A stretch of DNA of 64,000 nucleotides from Phenylobacterium sp. (GCF_025351295.1 NZ_JANXWD010000097.1:1-64000); one strand, 5' to 3'. Numbered from the stretch's first letter, positions 17,170 to 28,735 are shown. Translations and numbers: made by a program. The notes: generated from the letters alone by a model not told the origin.

Positions 17170-18162
17170 ATGCGACTTCACCAACTGGCCGCCGGCGTCG
17201 CCGTCGCGGCCCTGATCCCCACCTTCGCCCTGGCGCAGCAGAGCTGCGAGCAGCGGCAGTCCAACCGCGCGGTCGGGACGATCGCCGGGGCCGGCCTCGG
17301 CGCCCTGCTCGGCAGCGCTATCGCCGGCCATGGCGACCGCACCGCCGGCGCGGTAGTCGGTGGCCTGGGCGGCGCGGTGATCGGAAACCAGATCGCCAAG
17401 CCGCGTGGCGACTGCGCGCACGCCTATGGCTATTATGACAGCGCCGGAGCCTGGCACGCCAACAGCGTCGCCCGCGAGAACGCCTCGGGCTACTACGACC
17501 GCGAGGGCGCCTGGGTCGATGGCGCGCCGAACGGCTATTATAGCCGCGACGGCCGCTGGATCGCCTCCAACACGCAGGCCTCGGCGGCCGGCTATACCGA
17601 CAGCCACGGCCATTGGATTCCCGCGTCCTCGACCGGCTACTACGATGCCGATGGCCGTTGGGTCGCCGGCGCCGCGGGCGGGCACTACGACCGCTCCGGG
17701 CAGTGGGTCGCCTCGCCGACCACCGGGCGCTACGACTCGCGCGGCAACTGGATCGCGGGCCAGCCGGCGCGCAGCACGGACGTGCAGCCCGGCTACTACG
17801 ACCAGGGCCGTTGGCACGCACAGCCGTCGACCGGTTACTATGACGCCCAGGGCGGCTGGGTTCGCGTGGAGGCCGACGCCAATGTCGGCGAACACCGCGG
17901 CGCCGGGCTCCCGAGCGATATCGCCGGGCGCGCGGCCTGGCTCGACGATCGCATCCATCACGGCCTGGATGACGGCACCCTCAGCCGCGACGAGGGCGGG
18001 CGGGCGATGCAGCGTCTGGCCTCGATCAATCGCGAGGCGCGCGGCCTGCGCCGATCCGACGGCTACCTGCGGGCGCGGGACCAGCGGATGATCATGGCCA
18101 AGCTGGACGCCCTGACCTCGGACGTGCGCGACATGCGCCGCGGGCCGGTCCGCGAATACTAG
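17170..18162 (+). CDS. Secreted glycine-zipper protein with YYDxxGxW repeats
   Basis: 330 residues. A signal peptide (about 1-22, ending ALA-QQ) is followed by a glycine-zipper segment (about 35-75: GTIAGAGLGALLGSAIAG, then GAVVGGLGGAVIGNQIA), as in outer-membrane-associated 17-kDa-type proteins. Residues about 83-235 contain nine copies of a short motif G-Y-Y-D-x-x-G-x-W spaced by 6-15 residues, with minor variants. The C-terminal part (about 245-330) is helical and charged. The repeats look like a beta-rich surface or wall-binding array; no function is known to me. The ATG lies 8 nt after a weak purine stretch. Confidence 0.8.
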   Translation: MRLHQLAAGVAVAALIPTFALAQQSCEQRQSNRAVGTIAGAGLGALLGSAIAGHGDRTAGAVVGGLGGAVIGNQIAKPRGDCAHAYGYYDSAGAWHANSVARENASGYYDREGAWVDGAPNGYYSRDGRWIASNTQASAAGYTDSHGHWIPASSTGYYDADGRWVAGAAGGHYDRSGQWVASPTTGRYDSRGNWIAGQPARSTDVQPGYYDQGRWHAQPSTGYYDAQGGWVRVEADANVGEHRGAGLPSDIAGRAAWLDDRIHHGLDDGTLSRDEGGRAMQRLASINREARGLRRSDGYLRARDQRMIMAKLDALTSDVRDMRRGPVREY

Positions 18163-18206
18163 ACTTCGGAACGACCCCCGGCCTCGGTTCCCGGCCGGGG
18201 CGCTGG

Positions 18207-18245
18207 ACGGCCTCAGCCCACCGCAACCGGGCTGGGGCCGTTTCG
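18207..18245 (+). terminator. Hairpin terminator between convergent genes
   Basis: Stem ACGGCC-CAGCCC (18207-18219) / GGGCTG-GGCCGT (18229-18241) with one bulged/mismatched pair and a 9-nt loop, then TTT. Closes the repeat-protein transcript and could also serve the opposing gene. Confidence 0.65.
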
Positions 18246-18258
18246 TCTGGACGGCCAG

Positions 18259-19386
18259 TCAGGCGGCCTTGACCGGGGCGGCGACGGTCTCGTTGAGGAA
18301 GGCCAGGCCGTCCTCGAAATCCAGGAAGATGTCCATCAGCTCTTCCGGGGTCGCCAGGGCGGGGCGGTTGAGCGGGAACCGGTAGCGCCAGAAGCTGAGG
18401 ATGTGCTGCACCGCCCCGGTCTGCTCGCCCAGGGACATGAACATCTCCGGGGCCGACAGCAGGAAGTCGCGGAAGGCCACCGGCTGGCCGTCCTGGGTGA
18501 GCGAGCGGTAAGCCTTGTCGTAGACGGTGATCATCGTATTGACACCCTCCATCGCCTTGGTCACCAGGCCCTCGATCCGGGCGCGGCCGGCAGGCAGGTA
18601 GCGGGCGGTGTCGGGGGTCTGCGGCCCACGCGGATGGATCCTGGCCAGTTCGACCAGAACGTCGCCGAGCAGGGGCGTGAGCTCGGAGAGCACCCACTTG
18701 TAGTAGAGGAACCCGCGCCAGCAGAAGACACCATCCTGGTAGTCCTTGTCGCTGAGCCGCAGCGTCTCCTTCAGCGGCCCGAAGCTGTTGTCGACGGTGT
18801 TGGAGAGCAGCTTCTCCACCAGTTTCGACGCCGCCTGGGTGCCGCCGCTCTCGCCGGACGAGAGCTTCACCAGGGCCATCACCTCCTCGCGCACGAACGC
18901 CTGCATCCGCAGGATGTCGGCGTCGGTGATGGCGAAATAGGCGCGCGCCGGCTCGAAGCCGTTGCGCTTCAGATGCTCGCGCAGGAGGAAGGGGTCGAAC
19001 GAGGGCAGTTCGTCGATCAGGTCGAGGATCTCGCGGTCGGGTTGCCCCGGCGCCAGCATGTGGCCGAACATCTGCTCGGCGGCCTGGTCGAAATCGCGCT
19101 GGCCCATCATCAGGAAGCGGGCGCCGTAGCGCAGGTCCGCCCCGTCGATCGGGGCCATGATCTTGGTGACGGTGGCCCGCGGCTGGGAGAACAGCTCGCG
19201 CTCGTGCGGGCGGACCCGGTGCTTGAGGATGATGCCGTGGTTGAGCAGCTTGTTCTGGAAGAACGGCTTCTCGGCCAGGGTGTCGTCCTGGGCCAGCTTG
19301 CGGTGCGTGGCGACGAGATTCAGCACGCGCGCCGTCGAAGCGGACTTCTCCAGGGCGACCAAGCTGCGGACGGTGCGGTCGTTCAC
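18259..19386 (-). CDS. Conserved hypothetical protein, largely helical
   Basis: 375 residues from the GTG at 19386 (product MNDRTVRSLVALEKS); the frame is open to a TTG at 19449 but that extension is Arg/Gly-rich and unconvincing. No signal peptide or membrane segment. The sequence is rich in predicted helix with many charged residues (LPSFDPFLLREHLKRNGFEP, LIDE, FLDFEDGLAFLNETVAAP) and I recognise no enzyme motif. Its coding character is solid (long, codon use like neighbours). It is alone on its strand, 174 nt from the divergent P450 gene. Confidence 0.7.
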   Translation of the reverse strand: MNDRTVRSLVALEKSASTARVLNLVATHRKLAQDDTLAEKPFFQNKLLNHGIILKHRVRPHERELFSQPRATVTKIMAPIDGADLRYGARFLMMGQRDFDQAAEQMFGHMLAPGQPDREILDLIDELPSFDPFLLREHLKRNGFEPARAYFAITDADILRMQAFVREEVMALVKLSSGESGGTQAASKLVEKLLSNTVDNSFGPLKETLRLSDKDYQDGVFCWRGFLYYKWVLSELTPLLGDVLVELARIHPRGPQTPDTARYLPAGRARIEGLVTKAMEGVNTMITVYDKAYRSLTQDGQPVAFRDFLLSAPEMFMSLGEQTGAVQHILSFWRYRFPLNRPALATPEELMDIFLDFEDGLAFLNETVAAPVKAA

Positions 19387-19559
19387 GGGCTGCCTTGTCT
19401 GCGAGGGGCGGCGACCGCCTCTTCGCCAAGCCCCTATTAGACGCCCCAACCTGCAAACAGGGTCCTAACCGGGTGGCGGCGGGCGGTCGCGGCGGGCTTG
19501 CGTGACCCGCGGTCAGCCGGTGTCTGATACCGCCAACGTGCTCTGGGAGGATACAGGCC

Positions 19560-20750
19560 ATGAAGATCGACCTCCTGTCGCCGGCCAGCTTCGCGGGCGG
19601 CCAGCCCCATGGGCAGTTCGACTGGCTGCGTGAAAACGCCCCGGTGCGCTGGCACGAGGAACCGGGCGGCGCCGGGTTCTGGGCGGTGACGCGGCACGCC
19701 GACGTCTGGGCGGTGGACCGCGACTTCCAGACCTATTCGTCGGAGCCGACGATCATGATTACCGACCCGCTGGCCGACGCCGGCTCGTTCGGGCCCTACA
19801 AGATGATGCTGATGATGGACCCGCCGGAGCACACCGGGTTCCGCAAGCTGATCCGCTCGGAGTTCACCGAACCGGCCTCGCGCCTGCGATCCGAGCGAAT
19901 CCACGCGCTGGCGAAACAGATCGTCGACGCGGTCATCCGGCGCGGCGAATGCGATTTCGTTAACGAGGTGGCGGGGGAGATGCCGTCGTTCGTGATCGCC
20001 GAGCTGATGGGCCTGCCGCTGGAGGATGGGCGCGAACTCTACAAGCTGACCGAGACCATCCACACCGCGCCGGAAACCCTGCCGCCCGGGGCCGGCGGCC
20101 AGGCGGTGATGAAGATGTTCGAGTACGGCGGCAAGGTGATCGCCGAGAAGCGGGCCCGGCCGAGGGACGACCTGGCCTCGAAGCTGCTGGCCTGCGAGGT
20201 GGACGGGCGCAAGCTGGAGGACATGGAGTTCCTGCTGTTCTTCCTGCTGCTGGTGGACGCCGGCGGAGACACCACCCGGAACCTGCTGTCGGGCGGCCTG
20301 CTGGCGCTGATGGAGAACCCCGACCAGTACGCCTGGCTGATGTCCGACTTCGAGGCGCGGCTGCCGACCGCGCGCGAGGAGCTGCTGCGCTGGACCAGCC
20401 CGGTGATCTACATGCGCCGCACGGCGAAGCGGGACGCCGAGCTGGCGGGCGCGAAGATCAAGGCCGGCGACAAGGTGGTGATGTACTTCGGCGCCGCCAA
20501 TCGCGACCCCGGCGTGTTCGACCGGCCCGACGTGCTGGACCTGAGCCGGGCGGAGAACCCCCACATCGCCTTCGGCACCGGCCCGCACGGCTGCCTGGGC
20601 CAGCACATCGCCCGCATCGAGATCGACGCCATGCTGCGCGAGGTGCTGACCCGGATGACCGGCTTCGAACTCGCCGCCCCGGTGGAATGGCTGCCGAGCA
20701 ACTTCATCAGCGGGCCGAAGGCGATGCCGGTTCGGTTCCGGGCGGGCTGA
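19560..20750 (+). CDS. Cytochrome P450
   Basis: 396-residue soluble bacterial class I P450 mono-oxygenase. Diagnostic features: I-helix VDAGGDTTRN (oxygen-activating Thr), K-helix AREELLRW (ExxR), and haem loop FGTGPHGCLGQHIAR with the proximal ligand at Cys345. The substrate is unknown; no ferredoxin or reductase gene is adjacent, so electrons must come from elsewhere in the genome. A GGGAGGAT ribosome site precedes the ATG. Convergent with the tesA-like gene across a short hairpin. Confidence 0.95.
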   Translation: MKIDLLSPASFAGGQPHGQFDWLRENAPVRWHEEPGGAGFWAVTRHADVWAVDRDFQTYSSEPTIMITDPLADAGSFGPYKMMLMMDPPEHTGFRKLIRSEFTEPASRLRSERIHALAKQIVDAVIRRGECDFVNEVAGEMPSFVIAELMGLPLEDGRELYKLTETIHTAPETLPPGAGGQAVMKMFEYGGKVIAEKRARPRDDLASKLLACEVDGRKLEDMEFLLFFLLLVDAGGDTTRNLLSGGLLALMENPDQYAWLMSDFEARLPTAREELLRWTSPVIYMRRTAKRDAELAGAKIKAGDKVVMYFGAANRDPGVFDRPDVLDLSRAENPHIAFGTGPHGCLGQHIARIEIDAMLREVLTRMTGFELAAPVEWLPSNFISGPKAMPVRFRAG

Positions 20751-20755
20751 GCGGC

Positions 20756-20781
20756 TTTCCCTCCCTCAATGGGGAGGGAAA
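20756..20781. terminator. Hairpin between convergent P450 and tesA genes
   Basis: Arms TTTCCCTCCC (20756-20765) and GGGAGGGAAA (20772-20781), 6-nt loop. Symmetric, so it can act on both converging transcripts. The arm sequence matches the ends of the longer G/C-run repeats in the window. Confidence 0.6.
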
Positions 20782-20794
20782 GTTCCAGTTAGCG

Positions 20795-21445
20795 CTACCG
20801 CCCCGCGGTCAGGGCCTTGGCGACGATGGGGGCCAGGCGGGCGGCGATGACCATGACGCCCTGGGCATTGGGGTGGATGCCGTCGGGCTGCTTCAGGTCG
20901 GCGCGGCGACCGACGCCGTCGATCAGGTCGGGATAGAGCGGCACGCTGTGGGTCTTGGCGACGCGTTCGAAGGCGGCGTTGAAGTCGCGGGCGTAGGCGC
21001 CGCCGACCGCCTGCGGCGCGGCGATGCCGGCGATCAGCACGCGGATGTGGCGGGCCTGCAGCTTGCGCACGATGGCGTCGAGGTTGGCGCGGGTTCCGGC
21101 GGTGTCCTGGCCCTGCAGCAGGTCGTTGCCGCCCAGGGCGACGATGGCCAGGTCGGTGTCGGTCTGGACGCTGAAGTCGACCCGGGCCAGGCCGCCGCGG
21201 GTGGTGTCGCCGCTGACGCCGGCGGCGCGCACGACATTGGGAACCCCCAGCCGAGCCAGGGCCAGGTGCAGCTGGTTCGGCAGGGCGGCGGCGGCGGGCA
21301 GGCCCAGACCGGCGGTGATCGAGTCGCCCAGCATGGTCACCACCTTGGGCCGCGCGGCCCTGGACGGCCGCGCGAGCGCCGGCCCGGCGGCGGCCATGAG
21401 CGGCCATGCGAAAAGGGCGCGGCGGGTATGTCTTGGCATGGCCAT
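20795..21445 (-). CDS. tesA: SGNH arylesterase / acyl-CoA thioesterase I (TesA-like)
   Basis: 216-residue exported SGNH hydrolase, related to E. coli TesA (thioesterase I/protease I/lysophospholipase L1). Blocks are intact: MLGDSITAGLGL (block I Ser), the Gly block in SGDTTRGGLARVD, LGGNDLLQG (block III Asn), and DGIHPNAQG (block V Asp and His). An N-terminal signal (PRHTRRALFAWPLMAAAGPALA) sends it to the periplasm. The ATG at 21445 has AGGA upstream and is preferred to the TTG at 21481. It is divergent from an ABC transporter pair exactly like tesA and ybbAP in E. coli. Confidence 0.9.
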   Translation of the reverse strand: MAMPRHTRRALFAWPLMAAAGPALARPSRAARPKVVTMLGDSITAGLGLPAAAALPNQLHLALARLGVPNVVRAAGVSGDTTRGGLARVDFSVQTDTDLAIVALGGNDLLQGQDTAGTRANLDAIVRKLQARHIRVLIAGIAAPQAVGGAYARDFNAAFERVAKTHSVPLYPDLIDGVGRRADLKQPDGIHPNAQGVMVIAARLAPIVAKALTAGR

Positions 21446-21481
21446 GAACGTCCTATGTAAGGGAGGTGACGCGCCGCTCAA

Positions 21482-22189
21482 TTGCCGAGGCCTGATTTGG
21501 ACGATTTACCGCCGTTGGTGCTCGATGATGTGGGGCTGACGTTGCCATCGGCCGCGGGGCCGGTGGAGATTCTGCGCAACCTGAGCCTGACCCTTGGCGG
21601 GGGCGAACGTGTGGCGCTGGTCGGGCCGTCGGGGTCGGGCAAGTCGTCGCTGATCGCCGTCGCCGCCGGGCTGGAGCGACCCAGCGCCGGGCGGGTCGAG
21701 CTGTTCGGCCAGGACCTGAGCAAGCTGGACGAGGACGGCCGCGCCAAGCTGCGGCGCGGGCGCGTCAGCCTGGTGTTCCAGTCCTTCCACCTGCTGCCCA
21801 ACATGACAGCCGAGGAGAACGTGGCCGCCCCTCTGGAGATCGCGCGCCGGCCCGGCGCCATGGAGGAGGCCCGCGCGTGGCTGGCGCGGGTGGGCCTGTC
21901 GGCGCGGGCGCGGCACTATCCGCACCAGCTTTCCGGTGGGGAGCAGCAGCGGGTGGCCCTGGCCCGGGCGCTGGCCCCCAAGCCCGCGCTGCTGTTCGCC
22001 GACGAGCCCACCGGCAACCTGGACAGCGCCAATGCGCGGCTGGTCGCGGACATGCTGTTCGAGCTGGTGGAGCAGACCGGCGCGGCGCTGCTGATGGTCA
22101 CCCACGACACGGCGCTGGCCGCGCGCGCGCAGCGGGTGGTGACCCTGCGCGACGGACACCAGGTGTCTCAAGGGCCGGGGCCCGCATGA
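21482..22189 (+). CDS. ybbA: ABC transporter ATP-binding protein (YbbA/LolD-like)
   Basis: 235-residue ATPase of the MacB/LolD class. Walker A GPSGSGKSS, Q-loop LVFQSFHLLP, signature LSGGEQQRVALARAL, Walker B ALLFADEP and the H-loop VTHD are all present. It starts at a TTG at 21482; a strong GGGAGGTGA lies a little far upstream, so a slightly later start is possible. It overlaps the permease gene by 4 nt (ATGA) and is divergent from tesA. The pair is thought to act on envelope lipids or hydrophobic compounds, but its substrate is not settled. Confidence 0.92.
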   Translation: MPRPDLDDLPPLVLDDVGLTLPSAAGPVEILRNLSLTLGGGERVALVGPSGSGKSSLIAVAAGLERPSAGRVELFGQDLSKLDEDGRAKLRRGRVSLVFQSFHLLPNMTAEENVAAPLEIARRPGAMEEARAWLARVGLSARARHYPHQLSGGEQQRVALARALAPKPALLFADEPTGNLDSANARLVADMLFELVEQTGAALLMVTHDTALAARAQRVVTLRDGHQVSQGPGPA

Positions 22190-24702
22190 CGCCACTCTTC
22201 TTGCGGTTCGCGGCGCGGGAGCTGCGCAGCGGCGTCAAGGGCTTCCGGATCTTCCTGGCCTGCCTGGCCGTGGGGGTGGCGGCCATCGCGGCGGCGAGCT
22301 CGACGGCCGAGGCGTTCCGCCAGGGCCTGGCCAGCCAGGCGCGCGAGATCCTGGGCGGCGACCTCTCCGTCTCGCTGCGGCAGCGGCGCTTCGAGCCGGC
22401 GGAGCGGGCCGACCTGGCGCGCATGGGCCGGGTGACTTATGCGGTCGCCTCCCCGGCCATGGCCCAGGCCCCCAGCGGCGACCGCCGGCTGGTGGAGCTG
22501 CGCGGCGTGGACGGGGCCTATCCGCTGGCCGGCGCCGTCACCATCAGCGGCGCGAAGTCCCTGGCCGAGGCCCTGAGCGTGCGCGACGGCGTGTGGGGCG
22601 CGGTGGTGGAGCAGGGCGTGCTGGACCGGCTGCACCTGAAGCTGGGCGACCGGTTCCTGGTAGGTAACGTCTCGGTGCGCGCCAACGCCATCCTCGAGCA
22701 GGAGCCCGACCGGCTGTCGCGCGGCTTCGCCATCGGGCCCCGGGTGCTGACCCGGCCGGGCGCGCTGGAACAGGGCGGGTTCCTGATCCCCGGCCTGCCG
22801 TTCGGCGAGACGGTGCGGATCGCGCTGCGGCCCCAGTATCCCCTGGCGCTGGCCAAAACCGATTTGCAGCGCGAGCTGAAGGGCGTGTCGCGGGTGCGCG
22901 ACCGCAACGACGCGGCGCCCGGGATCAGCCGGATGATCGACCAGCTGGAGTATTTCCTGGGCTTCATCGGCCTGGCCTCGCTGGTGGCCGGCGGCCTGGG
23001 CGTGTTCGGCGCGGTCAGCGCCTATGTGGACAGCCGCAAGCCGGCCATCGCCACCCTGAAGGCGCTGGGCGCCGAGAGCGGCCTGGTGCGCGACACCTAC
23101 CTGGCCCAGATCGGGCTGCTGGCGCTGCTGGGGGTGACCATCGGCGTGGTGGTGGGCGGGGCGACGCCGCTGGCCATGGGCGCGGCCTTCCAGGGCCAGC
23201 TGCCGGTGCCGGCGCTGTTCGCCATCTATCCGCTGCCGCTGATCAAGGCCGGGGCCTTCGGCCTGCTGTCGGCGGCGGCGTTTTCGCTGGCGCCGCTGGC
23301 GCGGGCGCGGACCACGCCGCCGGCCAGCCTGTACCGCAGCGACCTGACCGGGCGGTTGGGATTCGGGCCGGAGATGATCGGGGCGCTGCTGTGCGCGGGC
23401 GGGCTGGCGGCCCTGGCGATCGTCACCGCGCCGACCCCGCTGGCGGCCGGGCTGATGATCGGCGGGGTGGCCGTGGCCTTCGCGCTGCTCTGGGCCTTCG
23501 GGCTGGGCGCGGCCAGCCTGGCCGGGCGGCTGCGCGGCGGGACCCGGGGCGCGATGCGGATCGCGCTGGCCAACCTGGCCGGGCCGCACTCGGCGGCGCG
23601 GACAGCGGCGCCGGCCATCGGCCTGGGCGTCGCCCTGCTGGCCGCGGTGGTGCTGATCCAGTCCAGCCTGCTGCGGCAGATCTCGGTCGTGGCGCCACAG
23701 ACCGCGCCGGCCATGATCTTCGCCGGCATCCCGGGCGACCGGGTCCCGGAGTTCGACGCCGAGATCGCCCGCGGCCTGGGCCACACGCCGACCGCCGACA
23801 CCTATCTGCGCGCGCCGCTGCTCAGCGGCCGCATCATCGCCGTGCGCGGCCGGCCGGTGGTGACCGCGAAGCTGGGCGCCGAGGGGCGCTGGGCCTTCGA
23901 CAACGACATCAGCCTGTCGGCGCTGGGCCCCGAGCCACCGAACCCAGGCATCATCGAGGGCCACTGGTGGCCGGCCAACTATGCGGGTCCGCCCCTGGTC
24001 GCCATCGCCGAGGACCCGGCGCGGGCGGCAAAGGTCCGCCTGGGCGACACGATCACGATATCGATCCTGGGCCGCGACATCGTGGCCAAGGTGGCGGTGA
24101 TCCGGCGCGTGGACCTCGGCGCCTTCGGCGCCAGCTTTCCCCTGGTGCTGACGCCCAAAACCCTGGAGGGCGCCCAGCCCGTGCAGGTCGCCATCGCCAA
24201 GGCCAGCAAGGCCGAGGAAGCCCGCGTCACCCAGGGCCTGGGCGCGAAGTTCCCGGAGGTGACGGTGATCTCCGTGCGCGACCAGCTGGACGCCGCCACC
24301 GACCTGTTCGACCGCGTGGCCCTGGCGGTGCGCGGCGCGGCGGCCGTGGCCCTGGTGGCGGCGCTGCTGGTGCTGGCCGGCGCCATCGCGGCGCGGGCGC
24401 AGCAACGCACGCGGGAGGCGGCGATCCTGAAGGTGCTGGGCGCCTCACGGCTGCAGGTGCTGAGCGCCTATGTGCTCGAGTACGGGCTGGTCGGGCTGAT
24501 CGCCGGGGCGGCGGGGGTCGGGCTGGGCTACCTGGCCGCCTGGCCGGTGGTGGTCAGGGTGTTCGAGGCCAAGTGGGCCGTGGACTGGGCGGAGATGGCG
24601 CTGCTGCTCGGCGGGGCGTCGGCCATCGCCGGGGTCGGCGGCGTGCTGGCCTCGTTCCAGGCGCTGTCGAAACGACCGGCCCCGGCGCTGCGGAGCGAGT
24701 GA
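22186..24702 (+). CDS. ybbP: FtsX-family ABC permease (YbbP-like)
   Basis: 838-residue membrane component of the YbbAP transporter. After one N-terminal helix (FRIFLACLAVGVAAIAAASS) comes a large periplasmic domain (about 40-240), a first group of FtsX helices (IGLASLVAGGLGVFGAVSAY, then LLALLGVTIGVVVGG), further central helices, a second periplasmic domain (about 480-690) and a C-terminal FtsX module (AAAVALVAALLVLAGAIAARA, GLVGLIAGAAGVGLGYLAAW). The double-FtsX layout is that of YbbP. The start is the ATG overlapping the ATPase stop codon; the frame is open further upstream only as a shadow. Confidence 0.92.
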   Translation: MTPLFLRFAARELRSGVKGFRIFLACLAVGVAAIAAASSTAEAFRQGLASQAREILGGDLSVSLRQRRFEPAERADLARMGRVTYAVASPAMAQAPSGDRRLVELRGVDGAYPLAGAVTISGAKSLAEALSVRDGVWGAVVEQGVLDRLHLKLGDRFLVGNVSVRANAILEQEPDRLSRGFAIGPRVLTRPGALEQGGFLIPGLPFGETVRIALRPQYPLALAKTDLQRELKGVSRVRDRNDAAPGISRMIDQLEYFLGFIGLASLVAGGLGVFGAVSAYVDSRKPAIATLKALGAESGLVRDTYLAQIGLLALLGVTIGVVVGGATPLAMGAAFQGQLPVPALFAIYPLPLIKAGAFGLLSAAAFSLAPLARARTTPPASLYRSDLTGRLGFGPEMIGALLCAGGLAALAIVTAPTPLAAGLMIGGVAVAFALLWAFGLGAASLAGRLRGGTRGAMRIALANLAGPHSAARTAAPAIGLGVALLAAVVLIQSSLLRQISVVAPQTAPAMIFAGIPGDRVPEFDAEIARGLGHTPTADTYLRAPLLSGRIIAVRGRPVVTAKLGAEGRWAFDNDISLSALGPEPPNPGIIEGHWWPANYAGPPLVAIAEDPARAAKVRLGDTITISILGRDIVAKVAVIRRVDLGAFGASFPLVLTPKTLEGAQPVQVAIAKASKAEEARVTQGLGAKFPEVTVISVRDQLDAATDLFDRVALAVRGAAAVALVAALLVLAGAIAARAQQRTREAAILKVLGASRLQVLSAYVLEYGLVGLIAGAAGVGLGYLAAWPVVVRVFEAKWAVDWAEMALLLGGASAIAGVGGVLASFQALSKRPAPALRSE

Positions 24703-24807
24703 CCGCGAGGCCTGCGCAACAGTGTCGCATCGCGGTTTCGGTAAGCCTTTGGCATTCGAAATGCGGGAAAGCTGGCGTCGTCGAAACGCCGGACCGGGAG
24801 TGGGCAG

Positions 24808-25020
24808 ATGTCCCTCGAGATCACCCAGAGAGACCTGACCGAATGGGGCTCGGCCGGCCTCGTCTTCGTCTCGGGCGCGATGACCGGCCATTATGCCGCC
24901 GCCGGCATGGACGCGACCCAGTGGCTGGGCGCCGCCATCGCGGTGCTGGGCTCGGTCGCCGTCGCGGTCGCCGTCCGGGTCTGGCGCCCGAAGGGCGCGG
25001 CCGTGAAGGCGGGGGACTGA
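24808..25020 (+). CDS. Small hypothetical membrane protein
   Basis: 70 residues with one or two hydrophobic segments (SAGLVFVSGAMTGHYAAAG and WLGAAIAVLGSVAVAVAVRV) and a basic tail. GGGAG lies 8 nt before the ATG, and the preceding 100 nt are less GC-rich, as expected of a promoter. No family recognised. The stop is immediately followed by the long palindromic repeat at 25027. Confidence 0.6.
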   Translation: MSLEITQRDLTEWGSAGLVFVSGAMTGHYAAAGMDATQWLGAAIAVLGSVAVAVAVRVWRPKGAAVKAGD

Positions 25021-25026
25021 AGTCCA

Positions 25027-27133
<2,107 letters not shown>

Positions 27134-27240
27134 GGTCTGGAGGTTAGGCCCGAACCGTGGTCCTCGCCACCCAAAATGAAGACGTTGAACCCGCGCCGGC
27201 GTATCATGCATTAACGTGGGACGTTGAAGGAGTTACGCCG

Positions 27241-27669
27241 ATGAAATTGGCGATCATCGCCCTGGTCGCGAGCGCGGCCGCGATTTCCACCGTGGCCGTC
27301 GCGGCCCGGCCGGAGAAACCCTCGCCGCTCGGCCCGCCGCCGCCGGCCGGGACCGGCCTGCCCAGCGGACAGTGCATCCGCGCCCACGACATCCGCAACC
27401 ACACCATCGCCGACCGGCAGACGCTGCTGATCGACGGCGGCAACAAGTCGACCTACCGCGTGACCGTGGGCGGCGCCTGCCTGGGCGGGGCGGTGTCGTC
27501 CGACCCGATCATCACCCGTGAGCCGCCGGGCAGCCAGATCATCTGCAAGCCGATCGACATGGACCTGGCGATCTCGCGCAGCGGCTTCACGACCCAGTGC
27601 ATCGTGCAGTCGATCGTCAAGATGAGCCCGGAAGAGGTCGCGGCCCTGCCCAAGAAGTTGAAGCCATAA
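27241..27669 (+). CDS. Secreted DUF6491-like small protein
   Basis: 142 residues with a signal peptide (about 1-21, [14 protein letters not shown]). The mature part has [20 protein letters not shown], a Tyr (TYRVTV), a paired Cys (GACLGG) and a further Cys pair (IICKPID, TTQCIV), a pattern I associate with DUF6491 from memory; no function is known. The ATG at 27241 has AAGGAG upstream, so it is preferred to 27157. Divergent from thiC. Confidence 0.7.
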   Translation: MKLAIIALVASAAAISTVAVAARPEKPSPLGPPPPAGTGLPSGQCIRAHDIRNHTIADRQTLLIDGGNKSTYRVTVGGACLGGAVSSDPIITREPPGSQIICKPIDMDLAISRSGFTTQCIVQSIVKMSPEEVAALPKKLKP

Positions 27670-27718
27670 GGCTGAGGGTCCTGGTTCCACTTCGCCTGAG
27701 GGCGCGCTAAAGGCGGGC

Positions 27719-28735
27719 ATGCATTTCGCGCGCTTCAACCCGATCCGCTTCGCCCACCTGCCGACGCCGTTCGAGCCCCTGCCCGGGCTGACGGAACACT
27801 TGGCCCGCCCGGGCGGCGGGGGTCCGGCGGTGTGGGTCAAGCGCGACGACTGCACCGGTCTGGCCGGCGGCGGCAACAAGACCCGCAAGCTGGAATTTCT
27901 GCTGGGCGACGCGCTGGCCAACGACGCCGACACCCTGGTCACCCAGGGCGCGATCCAGTCCAACCACGTCCGCCAGACGGCGGCGGCGGCGGCGAAGTTC
28001 GGGATGAAGTGCGAGATCGTCCTGGAGGCGCGGACCGGCTCCAACGCCGTCGACTACAACCGCTCGGGCAACGTCCTGCTGGATGAGCTGCTGGGCGCGA
28101 CGCTGCGCACCGTGCCGGGCGGGACCGACATGAGCCTCGAGCTGGCCAAGGTGGCGGCGCAGGTCGCCGACGCCGGCGGGCGGCCCTATGTGATCCCCGG
28201 CGGCGGCTCGAACGCCATCGGGGCGCTGGGCTATGCCGAGTGCGCGTTCGAACTGGTGGCCCAGGCGAACGAGCTTGGCCTGGAGATCGACCGGATCGTC
28301 ACCGCCACCGGCAGCGCCGGCACCCACGCCGGCCTGGTGGCCGGGCTGGCGGTGATGGGCGCCGACATTCCGGTGCTGGGCATCGGCGTGCGCGCGCCGA
28401 AGAAAGCCCAGGAGGCCAATGTCTTCAAGCTGGCGGTCGAGACCGCGGCCCTGCTGGGCCACGCCGAGCGGGTGACGCGGGACATGGTGGTGGCCGACTG
28501 CGACTATGTCGGCACCGGCTATGGCCTGATCGACCAGGCGGTGATCGAGGCGCTGAAACTGGCGGCGCGGACCGACGGCATCCTGCTGGACCCGGTCTAT
28601 TCCGGCAAGGCGATGAAGGGGCTGATCGCGCTGTCGAACGCCGGCGCCTTCGATGGCGAGACGGTGGTGTTCCTGCACACCGGCGGCGCGCAGGGGCTAT
28701 TCGGCTACCAGACGGAGCTGGAGGGCAAGCTGTGA
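27719..28735 (+). CDS. D-cysteine desulfhydrase (PLP-dependent, ACC-deaminase family)
   Basis: 338-residue fold-type II PLP enzyme, predicted to degrade D-cysteine to pyruvate, sulfide and ammonia. Clear family sequence: [19 protein letters not shown] (PLP Lys in GNKTRK), [31 protein letters not shown] (phosphate-binding loop) and [16 protein letters not shown] deaminases share this scaffold, so substrate preference is not certain. It overlaps the racemase gene by 4 nt (GTGA). Confidence 0.88.
   Translation: MHFARFNPIRFAHLPTPFEPLPGLTEHLARPGGGGPAVWVKRDDCTGLAGGGNKTRKLEFLLGDALANDADTLVTQGAIQSNHVRQTAAAAAKFGMKCEIVLEARTGSNAVDYNRSGNVLLDELLGATLRTVPGGTDMSLELAKVAAQVADAGGRPYVIPGGGSNAIGALGYAECAFELVAQANELGLEIDRIVTATGSAGTHAGLVAGLAVMGADIPVLGIGVRAPKKAQEANVFKLAVETAALLGHAERVTRDMVVADCDYVGTGYGLIDQAVIEALKLAARTDGILLDPVYSGKAMKGLIALSNAGAFDGETVVFLHTGGAQGLFGYQTELEGKL

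Noticed and set aside
22168..24405. 745-codon minus-strand frame opposite the YbbP-like gene
   Set aside because: Gln/Arg/His-rich shadow of the permease, no start context or domain.
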